Part shown: positions 16,556 through 24,651 of the stretch, piece by piece | Position numbering within the stretch: the stretch's first letter is position 1 | Layout of the letters: the number at the start of each line of letters is the position of its first letter | NCBI RefSeq assembly: GCF_027213645.1 | Contig: NZ_JAPWGL010000002.1 | Coordinates: forward strand, 992,001-1,056,000 | DNA length: 64,000 nucleotides | Reading direction: 5' to 3' | DNA from: Pedobacter rhodius | GTDB taxonomy: Bacteria > Bacteroidota > Bacteroidia > Sphingobacteriales > Sphingobacteriaceae | The notes under the pieces: model-generated | Database searches by the model: none | Seen by the model: the letters and a program-made list of their open reading frames with translations, nothing else | What the model was told of the DNA's origin: nothing | Made by a program: the position numbers and the translations under genes

Positions 16556-17407
16556 TTGAAAACACTTAAAATTGCTATCCAGAAATCGGGTAGGTTAAAC
16601 GAAAAATCCGTAGAAATATTAAAAAATTGTGGTCTTTCTTTCGAAAACTATAAGAGCTCTTTAATATCAACCGTTCAAAATTTTCCACTGGAAATTCTTT
16701 TTCTTCGTGATGATGATATCCCCGAATACGTTCAGGATGGCATTGCCGATTTAGGCATTGTTGGAGAAAATGTGATCACCGAAACCAAAGCCGGTGTAGA
16801 ATATCTACAACGCCTGGGCTTTGGAAAATGCACGCTGAAAATCGCTGTTCAAACAGGAAGCGAAATCCAAAAATTGGAAGACTTAAATGGCAAAGCAATT
16901 GCTACGTCATATCCCGTAATTCTCGAAAAATTCTTAACCGAAAAAGGCATAAAATCTGACATCAGAACCATCTCCGGTTCGGTAGAAATTGGTCCGGGTT
17001 TAGGCTTGAGTGATGCGATTTTCGATATCGTTTCTACAGGCGGAACTTTAAAGAGTAACGGACTAAAACCGTTCGCAGATGTGATGCAATCGGAGGCGGT
17101 TTTGATTGGAAATAAATCGATATTAGACAACCCTGAAGTTGCAGAATTACTGCAGAGAATTCGTTCGGTTTTGAGCGCAAAATCTAATAAATATGTGGTG
17201 TTGAACGTATCGAAAGATAACCTGCAAAAAGTTGTTGATTTGTTGCCGGGTGTTAAAAGTCCGACGGTGGTTCCGTTGTTCGAACCGAACTGGGTTGCCG
17301 TTCATTCTGTAATTGCTGAAGAAGATTTCTGGGATAAAATTAACAGTCTGAAAGCTGCCGGCGCAGAAGGAATATTGGTGATGCCAATCGAGAAAATTAT
17401 TACTTAA
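16556..17407 (+). CDS. hisG: ATP phosphoribosyltransferase
   Basis: 283 aa, long form with a C-terminal regulatory domain. It catalyses the first step of histidine synthesis, ATP + PRPP to phosphoribosyl-ATP. KIAIQKSGRL is the N-terminal signature, and DIVSTGGTLKSNGL (about 160-175) holds the PRPP-binding loop. The ACT-like C-terminal part (PTVVPLF...WVAVHSVI) should give feedback inhibition by histidine. The start is TTG (16556-16558); no in-frame ATG lies near, and MKTLKIAIQKSGR is the usual N-terminus. First gene of the his operon, behind the predicted attenuator. Confidence 0.97.
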   Translation: MKTLKIAIQKSGRLNEKSVEILKNCGLSFENYKSSLISTVQNFPLEILFLRDDDIPEYVQDGIADLGIVGENVITETKAGVEYLQRLGFGKCTLKIAVQTGSEIQKLEDLNGKAIATSYPVILEKFLTEKGIKSDIRTISGSVEIGPGLGLSDAIFDIVSTGGTLKSNGLKPFADVMQSEAVLIGNKSILDNPEVAELLQRIRSVLSAKSNKYVVLNVSKDNLQKVVDLLPGVKSPTVVPLFEPNWVAVHSVIAEEDFWDKINSLKAAGAEGILVMPIEKIIT

Positions 17408-17466
17408 AACAAGTCAAAAACATTTAAATTCACATTAACTATTAGTTAATTTTAAATTATAAAACA

Positions 17467-18762
17467 TTGAAAGTCTATAATTATAAAGATTTATCTGAAT
17501 CAAAAATTGAGGAACTGTGTTCGCGACAGATTGAAGATGATAAATTGGTTGAAGAGCGTGTTGCAGACATCATCAAAACGGTAAAAAATGATGGTGATAA
17601 AGCACTGATTAATTTTGCAAAAGCATTTGATAAGGTAACATTAGAAAAGCTTTACTTAGATGCGGAGGAATTGAAAAGTATTGCAGCAACCATTCCGGCC
17701 GATGCCAAAAAAGCAATTGAAACAGCTTATCAGAACATTAAAGTTTTCCACCAGTCTCAATTAAAAAATGAAGACAAAATAGAAACCATGCCTGGGGTGA
17801 TTTGCTGGCGGGAATCGAGGGCAATTGAAAAGGTAGGCCTTTATATCCCGGGCGGAACAGCAGTTTTACCGAGCACTTTTCTAATGCTTGCTACACCGGC
17901 AACAATCGCCGGTTGCAAAGAAATTGTGGTTTGTTCGCCTCCGCAAAGTGATGGTAAAACAAACTGCTACCTGGCTTATTGCGCCGTGCTTTTAGGTATC
18001 GAAAGAATCTACCTGATTGGAGGCGCACAGGCTGTCGCCGCTATGGCATTTGGAACCGAAACCGTACCGCAGGTTTATAAGATTTTTGGCCCTGGCAATC
18101 GCTATGTAACAACTGCCAAAACGATGGTTCAAAACAAGGTGGCAATTGATATGCCTGCTGGTCCATCGGAGGTTTTAGTAGTTGCTGACGAGACTGCCAA
18201 TCCGTCATTCGTGGCTGCAGACCTACTCGCGCAAGCCGAACATGGAACTGATAGTCAGGCAATTTTAGTTTCTACTTCTAATGAAATCATAGAAAAAACG
18301 CTTTTAGATGTTGAAAATCAGCTATCTATACTTCCGAGAAAAGAGATCGCAGCCAAAGCAATAGAAAATTCCTATGCTGTCTTAGTGGAAAATTTAAGCG
18401 AAGCAATGGTTTTTTCGAATGCGTATGCGCCTGAACACCTGATTTTAGCAACGGAAAATTTTGAATCCCTTATCCCTTTGATAATCAATGCCGGATCGGT
18501 ATTTTTAGGAAACCTTACGCCGGAAAGTGCAGGTGATTATGCCTCGGGAACGAACCATACTTTACCAACAAGTGGCTTTGCTAAAGCATATTCAGGTGTT
18601 TCAACTGATGCTTTTCTTAAGAAAATTACTTTTCAGCACCTGTCATCCAAAGGATTAAATAACATTGGCACCACAGTTGAAACACTTGCAGCAGCCGAGG
18701 GCTTACAAGCGCACAAAAACGCAATAACGGTTAGATTAAAAACACTGGAAGATTTAAAGTAG
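17467..18762 (+). CDS. hisD: Histidinol dehydrogenase
   Basis: 431 aa, zinc enzyme doing the last two oxidations from histidinol to histidine with NAD. GLYIPGGTAVLPST, the family signature GPGNRYVTTAK and the metal region AEHGTDSQAILV (His and Gln ligands) are seen. NAYAPEHLIL and SAGDYASGTNHTLPTSG carry further catalytic residues. The start codon is TTG at 17467; length and N-terminus fit the family. It lies 59 bp after hisG. The gap contains an AT-rich inverted repeat (TTAACTATTAGTTAA). Confidence 0.97.
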   Translation: MKVYNYKDLSESKIEELCSRQIEDDKLVEERVADIIKTVKNDGDKALINFAKAFDKVTLEKLYLDAEELKSIAATIPADAKKAIETAYQNIKVFHQSQLKNEDKIETMPGVICWRESRAIEKVGLYIPGGTAVLPSTFLMLATPATIAGCKEIVVCSPPQSDGKTNCYLAYCAVLLGIERIYLIGGAQAVAAMAFGTETVPQVYKIFGPGNRYVTTAKTMVQNKVAIDMPAGPSEVLVVADETANPSFVAADLLAQAEHGTDSQAILVSTSNEIIEKTLLDVENQLSILPRKEIAAKAIENSYAVLVENLSEAMVFSNAYAPEHLILATENFESLIPLIINAGSVFLGNLTPESAGDYASGTNHTLPTSGFAKAYSGVSTDAFLKKITFQHLSSKGLNNIGTTVETLAAAEGLQAHKNAITVRLKTLEDLK

Positions 18763-18786
18763 AAGTTTAAGGCAGCATGCCCATCC

Positions 18787-18818
18787 TTTTACCTTTTACC
18801 CCTTTTACCTTTTACCTT
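18787..18818. repeat. Tandem CTTTTACC repeat directly upstream of hisC
   Basis: CTTTTACCTTTTACC is repeated with one interruption (CCCCTTTTACCTTTTACC), ending four bases before the hisC ATG. It fills the ribosome-binding region and contains no purine-rich Shine-Dalgarno. Like the repeats before hisA and the 9466-10134 gene, it sits exactly at a start codon. Confidence 0.6.
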
Positions 18819-18822
18819 AAAA

Positions 18823-19863
18823 ATGGACATAAACGATTTAGTTAGAGAAAATATAAAAAACCTTAAGCCGTATTCTACCGCAAGGGATGAGTTTAAGGGA
18901 CAAGCATCGGTATTTTTAGATGCAAACGAGAACAGTTATGGTTCTCCCCTACCCGCAAATTACAACCGCTACCCCGACCCTTTGCAATTGGATTTGAAAG
19001 ATGCCATCAGTAAAATCAAAGGTGTTCCGATTGAAAATACCTTTTTAGGCAATGGTAGTGATGAGGCCATTGATTTGTTGTTCCGTGCCTTTTGTAATCC
19101 CGGAAAGGACAACGTAATTGTATTGCCGCCGACCTACGGCATGTATGAAGTTTCGGCAAATATAAATGATGTAGAAATTCGAAAAGTGAGCTTGCTACCG
19201 AACTTCCAGTTAGACATGGAAAAGATTGCAGAAACTATTGATAAAAACACGAAATTAATCTTCATTTGTTCGCCAAATAATCCGACGGGAAATTCAATAA
19301 ATCGTGAAGACATCGAAACGATCTTAGCCAACTTTAATGGCATCGTTGTGGTTGATGAAGCTTACATAAATTATGCCCGCCAGAAGACCTTTATTCAGGA
19401 GTTGACAGAGTACGCAAACCTCGTTGTTTTGCAAACTTTTTCCAAGGCTTGGGGGCTCGCTGCTTTGCGTTTGGGAATGGCATTTTCTTCGCGAAAAGTG
19501 ATTGATGTTTTGAACAAAATTAAACCACCTTACAACATCAATCAGGCTACTCAGGATTTAGCTTTCGAGGCGCTAAAAAATATCGATCAGGTTAATGCAT
19601 GGATTAAAGAATCTGTTGCCGAAAGAGAGCGGCTTTCTATCGATTTAAATGCACTGAATATCGTCACAAAAGTTTATCCATCCGATGCCAATTTTATATT
19701 AGCTGAAGTGACTGATGCAACTAAAATTTACAACACTTTGGTTGAAGAGGGAATCATTGTTCGCGACCGTTCGAAAGTGACTTTATGTGAAGGTTGTTTA
19801 AGAATTACCGTCGGAACCAAAGAAGAAAATGATAAGCTGTTAACCATTCTGAAAAATTTTTAA
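18823..19863 (+). CDS. hisC: Histidinol-phosphate aminotransferase
   Basis: 346 aa, fold type I PLP enzyme converting imidazole-acetol phosphate and glutamate to histidinol phosphate. FLDANENSYGSP, FLGNGSDEAID, CSPNNPTGN and the PLP-lysine motif QTFSKAWGLAALRLG (Lys near 208) are all present. Length is normal. The ATG at 18823 follows a tandem CTTTTACC repeat, with no Shine-Dalgarno visible. It is followed by hisB after 3 bp. Confidence 0.96.
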   Translation: MDINDLVRENIKNLKPYSTARDEFKGQASVFLDANENSYGSPLPANYNRYPDPLQLDLKDAISKIKGVPIENTFLGNGSDEAIDLLFRAFCNPGKDNVIVLPPTYGMYEVSANINDVEIRKVSLLPNFQLDMEKIAETIDKNTKLIFICSPNNPTGNSINREDIETILANFNGIVVVDEAYINYARQKTFIQELTEYANLVVLQTFSKAWGLAALRLGMAFSSRKVIDVLNKIKPPYNINQATQDLAFEALKNIDQVNAWIKESVAERERLSIDLNALNIVTKVYPSDANFILAEVTDATKIYNTLVEEGIIVRDRSKVTLCEGCLRITVGTKEENDKLLTILKNF

Positions 19864-19866
19864 AAG

Positions 19867-21000
19867 ATGAAGAAAGTATTATTTATCGATCGCGACGGAA
19901 CTTTAAATATCGAACCTGATGATGAGCAGGTAGATAGTTTTGCGAAACTAAAATTTTATCCCCGCTCCCTGTATTACCTTTCGAAAATTGCGACAGAAAT
20001 GGATTACGAACTGGTTATGGTAACCAACCAGGATGGATTGGGAACACCGTCAAATCCCGAAGAAAATTTCTGGCCTATTCATAATTTCATGTTGGATACT
20101 TTCGCCGGCGAGGGTGTAAATTTCAGCGAAATTATAATCGACAGGACTTTTGCAAAAGACAACGCGCCTACCCGCAAACCCGGTACGGCTTTGTTGACAA
20201 AATATTTGAGCGGCGACTACGACCTGAAAAATTCGTATGTAATTGGCGACAGATTAAATGATGTGGTTTTGGCGAAAAATTTAGGTGCGAAAGCAATTTT
20301 TCTTCGCCAGAATGATGCACTCGGTTCTACTGAGGCTTTAGATAAGCACGAAACATTATTAGATATCATCATCCTGGAAACACAGAAATGGGAGGCTATT
20401 TACAACCTGCTTAAAGCCGGAAGTAGAAAAATAAACCATGTTCGCAAAACCAATGAAACCGATATTACCATCAATTTAGATTTGGATGGTACCGGAAAAG
20501 CAAAAATCGAAACGGGTTTAAACTTTTTCGATCACATGCTCGACCAGATTGCCAGACATGGAAGTGTCGATTTGGAAATCATTGCCAAAGGCGATTTACA
20601 TATCGATGAGCACCATACCATTGAAGATACAGGAATTGCATTAGGTGAAGCTTTTGCTAAAGGCTTAGGCAATAAACTGGGTATCGAACGTTATGGTTTC
20701 TGTTTACCAATGGATGATTGCCTGGCGCAGGTTGCAATTGATTTCGGTGGCCGTAACTGGATAGTCTGGGATGCCGAATTTAAACGGGAGAAAGTTGGCG
20801 ATATGCCTACAGAAATGTTTTACCACTTTTTCAAATCGTTCAGCGATGCGGCAAAATGTAATTTAAATATTAAAGCCGAGGGTGATAACGAACATCATAA
20901 AATTGAAGCTATATTTAAAGCTTTCGCAAAGGCGATAAAAATGGCGATTAAACGTGATGCGGAGAAAATGGTATTGCCGAGTACAAAGGGGCTACTATAA
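19867..21000 (+). CDS. hisB: Bifunctional histidinol-phosphatase / imidazoleglycerol-phosphate dehydratase
   Basis: 377 aa. The N-terminal HAD phosphatase domain begins [13 protein letters not shown] (nucleophile Asp9, second Asp11) and ends near 165. The C-terminal dehydratase domain (about 185-377) contains [29 protein letters not shown] and [15 protein letters not shown], the metal-binding histidine clusters. It supplies steps 6 and 8 of histidine synthesis. The C-terminus LPSTKGLL is the usual end, so the gene is not truncated by the palindromic cassette that starts right at its stop codon. Confidence 0.96.
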   Translation: MKKVLFIDRDGTLNIEPDDEQVDSFAKLKFYPRSLYYLSKIATEMDYELVMVTNQDGLGTPSNPEENFWPIHNFMLDTFAGEGVNFSEIIIDRTFAKDNAPTRKPGTALLTKYLSGDYDLKNSYVIGDRLNDVVLAKNLGAKAIFLRQNDALGSTEALDKHETLLDIIILETQKWEAIYNLLKAGSRKINHVRKTNETDITINLDLDGTGKAKIETGLNFFDHMLDQIARHGSVDLEIIAKGDLHIDEHHTIEDTGIALGEAFAKGLGNKLGIERYGFCLPMDDCLAQVAIDFGGRNWIVWDAEFKREKVGDMPTEMFYHFFKSFSDAAKCNLNIKAEGDNEHHKIEAIFKAFAKAIKMAIKRDAEKMVLPSTKGLL

Positions 21001-21132
21001 CCCCCCAGCCCCCTGAAGGGGGAGCTAAAAGAGCCTAAATAATTTTGAACATGAGTGATATGAAAGCTGACATTAAGCTACCTAATATGAACAATAGAAA
21101 TTCAACTCCCCCTTCAGGGGGCGGGGGGGTTG
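21001..21132 (+). repeat. Stop-start palindromic cassette 2 (hisB to hisH)
   Basis: The left copy (21001-21026, CCCCCCAGCCCCCTGAAGGG...) starts at the base after the hisB TAA. The spacer holds the hisH ATG at 21051. The right copy (21106-21132, CTCCCCCTTCAGGGGGCGGG...) is the reverse complement and is translated as PPSGGGG in HisH. Arms of about 26 nt could pair in mRNA, enclosing the hisH start codon, or each could fold alone (CCCCC-TTCA-GGGGG). Confidence 0.85.
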
Positions 21133-21716
21133 GAATAGTAAATTACGGTGCCGGCAATATTTTCTCTTTAACTGCAGCTTTAGAGCGTTTAAATGTGCAA
21201 TATGGTATGGTAAACACCGAGTCTGACTTGGAAAAATATAGCCACATCATTATCCCGGGCGTTGGCCATGCTGGTGCAGCAATGGAAAAATTGAAACACA
21301 CCGGCTTAATTAGCGCAATAAAAGCTTTAGAAAAACCGGTTTTAGGAATATGTGTTGGCATGCAGCTGATTACCGAGCATTCAGAAGAAGGTGATGCAAA
21401 GCTCCTGAACATTGTTCCTGTTAAGACTAAAAAATTTGATAAGTCGTTGAATATCAAAATTCCACATATGGGTTGGAACGCCGTGCAGCACAAAAACAAT
21501 TTGCTATTTAAAGGTGTTGAAGATAATGCACAATTTTACTTTGTTCATTCGTACTTTATTGAATATAACCCTACTTTTGACATCGCCTCTGCTAATTACG
21601 GACTGAAATTTTCGGCAGCGGTGCAAAAGGATAACTTTTACGGCGTTCAGTTCCACCCAGAGAAATCGGGTAGAGCCGGTGAACAGATATTAAAAAACTT
21701 TGCAAATCTGAGTTAA
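21051..21716 (+). CDS. hisH: Imidazole glycerol phosphate synthase, glutaminase subunit
   Basis: 221 aa from the ATG at 21051 (a TTG at 21045 is also in frame). Class I glutaminase that feeds ammonia to HisF. The catalytic Cys is in VLGICVGMQL, and the His and Glu are in GVQFHPEKSG. The family core starts at VGIVNYGAGN, but about 25 residues precede it, including PPSGGGG encoded by the palindromic repeat at 21106-21132. The ancestral ATG in front of VGIVNYGAG has been lost, so expression depends on the start codon carried in the cassette. Length without the extension is normal. Confidence 0.95.
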   Translation: MSDMKADIKLPNMNNRNSTPPSGGGGVGIVNYGAGNIFSLTAALERLNVQYGMVNTESDLEKYSHIIIPGVGHAGAAMEKLKHTGLISAIKALEKPVLGICVGMQLITEHSEEGDAKLLNIVPVKTKKFDKSLNIKIPHMGWNAVQHKNNLLFKGVEDNAQFYFVHSYFIEYNPTFDIASANYGLKFSAAVQKDNFYGVQFHPEKSGRAGEQILKNFANLS

Positions 21717-21743
21717 TTAATTAAAATGCTTAAATAAACCCCG

Positions 21744-21800
21744 CTTGATACTAGATACTTGATGCTAGATACTTGATACTTTATACCTGATACTTTATAC
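21744..21800. repeat. Tandem CTTGATACTAGATA repeat upstream of hisA
   Basis: CTTGATACTAGATACTTGAT is followed by further units (GCTAGATACTTGATACTTTA, TACCTGATACTTTATACTTA) up to 8 bp before the hisA start. It shares words with 10141-10170. Role unknown. Confidence 0.6.
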
Positions 21801-21808
21801 TTAAAAAA

Positions 21809-22558
21809 ATGTACATAATTCCTGCTATTGATATTTTGGATGGAAAGGTTGTTCGTCTGCGTGAAGGCGACTATAACCAGAAAACTGAGTATGACGTTTC
21901 TATCGCTGATATGATAGAAAAATACCGTTCAAACGGAACCGATTTCATCCATATAATTGACTTGAATGGCGCAAAAGGTGATTTCAGCAACCAGAAATCA
22001 CTGTTCGAAATCATTAAGAAAACTGAAATGAAAGTACAGTACGGAGGCGGAATCCGTACGATTGAGCAGGTAACGAATTTACTTGATGCAGGAATCCACC
22101 GTGTAATCGTGGGTACACAAGCAATTACCAATCCCGATTTCTTGCAGCAGTTGAGTGAAGCGTTTGCGAAAAAAGACAACTATGCAAACCGTATTGTTAT
22201 CGCCATTGATGTTTTGGATGAAGTGATTAAATACTCCGGCTGGATGGAAAGTTCGCCAATTAAATTAATGGATTACGTTGATAAATGCCTGGCTTTAGGT
22301 TTTTTCCGGTTCTTGTGTACGGATATCAGCAAAGATGGAAAATTAGGCGGCGCAGCCATTGATTTATATAAAAAACTGCTGGAGCATTCTCCGATGATTA
22401 AATTAATTGCCTCAGGTGGTGTAAGTTCGATGGATGATATTTACGAACTGGCTAAATATCCGATTAGAAGTGTGGTGGTTGGAAAAGCAATTTATGAAGA
22501 CAGAATTACCATCGAAGAAATTAAAGAATGGAATTTGAAAGCTTTGAGTTCAATTTAA
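21809..22558 (+). CDS. hisA: Phosphoribosylformimino-AICAR phosphate isomerase
   Basis: 249-aa TIM barrel that isomerises ProFAR to PRFAR. IIPAIDILDGKVVRL carries the first catalytic Asp, QYGGGIRTIEQV the phosphate-binding loop, and CTDISKDGKLGG the second catalytic Asp. ASGGVSSMDDI and VVGKAIYE complete the pattern. The start at 21809 follows the tandem GATACTTG repeat. A palindromic cassette begins at its stop codon. Confidence 0.96.
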   Translation: MYIIPAIDILDGKVVRLREGDYNQKTEYDVSIADMIEKYRSNGTDFIHIIDLNGAKGDFSNQKSLFEIIKKTEMKVQYGGGIRTIEQVTNLLDAGIHRVIVGTQAITNPDFLQQLSEAFAKKDNYANRIVIAIDVLDEVIKYSGWMESSPIKLMDYVDKCLALGFFRFLCTDISKDGKLGGAAIDLYKKLLEHSPMIKLIASGGVSSMDDIYELAKYPIRSVVVGKAIYEDRITIEEIKEWNLKALSSI

Positions 22559-22692
22559 CCCCCCACCCCCCTAAAGGGGGAGCTACTAGCGAGGTGGAAA
22601 TGCAAGCGTAAATACTAACCATCAAAATAATTTTATATTCAACAAAACATGAATAATGGAAAGACAAAGCCCCCTTTAGGGGGTTGGGGGTT
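22557..22692 (+). repeat. Stop-start palindromic cassette 3 (hisA to DUF559 gene)
   Basis: The left copy (22557-22584, CCCCCCACCCCCCTAAAGGG...) overlaps the hisA stop. The spacer contains the DUF559 start at 22649. The right, inverted copy (22668-22692, GCCCCCTTTAGGGGGTTGGG...) encodes PPLGGWG in the DUF559 product. This is the same organisation as at hisB-hisH. Confidence 0.82.
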
Positions 22693-23097
22693 AAAAGACG
22701 ATGATTTTGATTTTTTGCAGGTTAACGAGCCAAAGATGTTTTATGGCGCATCGAATATTATTTTTGAAAATGCTAAGCAGTTAAGAAACCGATTAACAGA
22801 ATCTGAAAAATATTATGGGAATATATTAAGGAAAAGAAACTTGGAGTAAAATTTAGGAGACAACATCCTATCTCTTTTTTTATCGCTGATTTTTATTGCC
22901 ATGAGAAGAAAATAATCATCGAACTAGATGGCGACATCCACGATGTAAAAGAAATTTTAGAGAATGATTTAAAACGACAGGCTGCAATTGAAGCTTTTGG
23001 AATAAAGGTTATTAGATTTAGAAACGAAGAAATTTATAAAAACATAAACATTGTTTTGGACAAAATAAATGAAGCCATGCAGGCTGAGCAATTTGTA
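22649..23097 (+). pseudogene. DUF559 endonuclease-domain protein with a frameshift
   Basis: The first reading frame (22649-22849) gives a repeat-encoded PPLGGWG, then NEPKMFYGASNIIFENAKQL and NRLTESEK. The family then continues one frame over as [43 protein letters not shown] and [10 protein letters not shown]. The break lies at the A-run 22806-22810; one extra A would restore the frame. DUF559 is a Vsr-like PD-(D/E)XK nuclease domain. The downstream frame has no stop before hisF and runs through repeat D into HisF. A sequencing error in the A-run cannot be excluded. Confidence 0.75.
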
Positions 23098-23877
23098 GTT
23101 CCCCCTTTAGGGGGCGGAGGGGGTTTATCAAAACGTATCATCCCATGCCTTGATGTTAAAGACGGTCGCACGGTAAAAGGTGTAAACTTTGTTGATTTAC
23201 GCGACGCTGGAGATCCTGTAGAATTGGCAGCTCAATATGCGCAGCAAGGTGCAGACGAACTGGTTTTTCTGGATATTACGGCTACTCACGAACGTCGTAA
23301 AACCATGATAGAAATGGTTAAGTCAGTTGCCCGTCAACTGAATATTCCATTTACCATTGGCGGTGGAATAACAGAACTGGCAGATGCAGAGGCTTTATTA
23401 AATGCAGGTGCGGATAAAATCAGTATTAATTCTGCAGCCGTCAGAAATCCAAACCTGATTGAAGAACTGGCAAAAGCATTTGGTGTTCAGTTTGTGGTTT
23501 TAGCCGTCGACACTAAATTTGTTGATGGAAAAAACATGGTCCACTTAAATGGCGGAAGATTAATTACGGAACTGGAAACCGAAACCTGGATAAAACAGGC
23601 GGAGGATTTAGGTGCAGGCGAAATCTTATTAACTTCCATGGACCATGATGGCACTAAAGCGGGTTTTGATTGCGGTTTACTCAGCAAAGTAAATCAAATG
23701 ATTAACATCCCGATTATTGCATCGGGCGGTGCAGGTAGCATGGAACATTTTACAGAGGTTTTCCAAAAAGCGAATGTTGATGCTGCGTTGGCCGCATCGG
23801 TATTTCATTACGGCGAAATTCTGATACCTGATTTAAAACAAGAGTTGAAGAGGAATCATATTCCGGTTAGAATATAA
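23077..23877 (+). CDS. hisF: Imidazole glycerol phosphate synthase, cyclase subunit
   Basis: TIM-barrel cyclase that joins PRFAR and ammonia from HisH to form IGP and AICAR. The family core runs from [19 protein letters not shown] to NHIPVRI, with the catalytic Asp in CLDVKDG and the second in [12 protein letters not shown]. The normal start Met just before [10 protein letters not shown] is absent; the frame continues upstream through a PPLGGGGG segment encoded by a palindromic repeat and into the DUF559 frame. Candidate starts are ATG 23077 (chosen) and TTG 23056. A DUF559-HisF fusion is possible only if the upstream frame is translated. Confidence 0.93.
   Translation: MQAEQFVVPPLGGGGGLSKRIIPCLDVKDGRTVKGVNFVDLRDAGDPVELAAQYAQQGADELVFLDITATHERRKTMIEMVKSVARQLNIPFTIGGGITELADAEALLNAGADKISINSAAVRNPNLIEELAKAFGVQFVVLAVDTKFVDGKNMVHLNGGRLITELETETWIKQAEDLGAGEILLTSMDHDGTKAGFDCGLLSKVNQMINIPIIASGGAGSMEHFTEVFQKANVDAALAASVFHYGEILIPDLKQELKRNHIPVRI
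23099..23126 (+). repeat. Single right-type palindromic copy in the 5' end of hisF
   Basis: TTCCCCCTTTAGGGGGCGGA followed by GGGGGTTT, in the same orientation as the copy at 22668-22692. The two direct copies bracket the DUF559 gene. It is translated as PPLGGGGG in front of the HisF core. Confidence 0.82.
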
Positions 23878-24012
23878 ACCCCTAAATCTATTAAAGGGGA
23901 CTTTGCCTCTTGATGGGGTAAAGCGTAAATAAATAAAAAATGATTGAAAATAAAATAGATGTAAGCCTGGTAGACTTTGGCAAAACTCCCACTTCAGGGG
24001 GATGGGGGGTCC
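23876..24012 (+). repeat. Stop-start palindromic cassette 4 (hisF to hisIE)
   Basis: The left copy (23876-23907) is degenerate (AAACCCCTAAATCTATTAAA, then GGGGACTTTGCC) and starts at the hisF stop. The hisIE start is at 23940. The right copy (23984-24012, CTCCCACTTCAGGGGGATGG, then GGGG) encodes TPTSGGWG inside HisIE. Both copies carry substitutions, so this cassette looks older. Confidence 0.75.
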
Positions 24013-24563
24013 CGGTGATTATTCAGGATTATAAAACTTTAGAGGTTTTAATGCTGGGTTATATGAATGCTGAAGCTTTAGAAAAAACCCAGGCAGAAGG
24101 CAAAGTAACATTTTTCTCACGCTCTAAAAATCGCCTTTGGACTAAGGGTGAAACCAGCAACAACTTTCTTTACGTTAAAGAACTTTTTATTGATTGTGAT
24201 AACGATACCATCCTGATTAAAGCAGATGCTGCCGGACCAACCTGCCATACCGGCAGCCGTAGTTGTTTTAAAACGGAATTTAACCAGAACTTTATTTTCG
24301 AATTGGAGAACATCATTACCGACAGGTACGAAAATCCTGTCGAGGGTTCTTACATCAACAAAATGCGCAGCAAAGGTTTGAATAAAATCGCCCAGAAAGT
24401 TGGAGAAGAAGGCGTAGAAACTGTAATCGCCGCATTGGCAGAAACTGAAGAAGAGTTAATTGGAGAAGCATCTGATTTAGTTTTCCACCTATTATTTTTG
24501 TTGAAAGAAAAAGGCTTGTCTATTCAGGATATTGCAAAGAAACTAGAAAGTAGACATCAATAA
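23940..24563 (+). CDS. hisI: Bifunctional phosphoribosyl-AMP cyclohydrolase / phosphoribosyl-ATP pyrophosphatase
   Basis: 207 aa, HisIE fusion for steps 2 and 3 of histidine synthesis. The HisI part has EVLMLGYMNAEAL, FFSRSKNRLWTKGETS and the zinc-binding CDNDTILI plus CHTGSRSCF. The HisE part (about 120-207) has SKGLNKIAQKVGEEGVETVI and EASDLVFHLLFLL. The repeat-encoded TPTSGGWG at about residues 16-23 falls between VDFGK and VPVIIQD, inside the normal N-terminal segment rather than in front of it. The catalytic parts appear intact. Confidence 0.95.
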   Translation: MIENKIDVSLVDFGKTPTSGGWGVPVIIQDYKTLEVLMLGYMNAEALEKTQAEGKVTFFSRSKNRLWTKGETSNNFLYVKELFIDCDNDTILIKADAAGPTCHTGSRSCFKTEFNQNFIFELENIITDRYENPVEGSYINKMRSKGLNKIAQKVGEEGVETVIAALAETEEELIGEASDLVFHLLFLLKEKGLSIQDIAKKLESRHQ

Positions 24564-24649
24564 AGTTACGTGTTATGGGTTGCGTGTTGCGGGGCAAATT
24601 GCCCAATCTAAATCCTGACCTATAACTCGTAACAGGCAACTTACAACTC
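24564..24649. repeat. Inverted pair of the GTTACGTGTTATGGG family
   Basis: The left block (24564-24594, GTTACGTGTTATGGGTTGCG...) starts at the hisIE stop. The right block (24618-24649, TATAACTCGTAACAGGCAAC, then TTACAACTC) is its imperfect reverse complement and ends at the next gene's start. The layout resembles the palindromic cassettes but with other words and without entering the coding region. Confidence 0.55.
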
Positions 24650-24651
24650 AA

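Noticed and set aside
21001..21026. Palindromic copies as intrinsic terminators
   Set aside because: The CCCCC/GGGGG hairpin has no following T-run, and the copies lie between cotranscribed his genes, where termination would stop the pathway.
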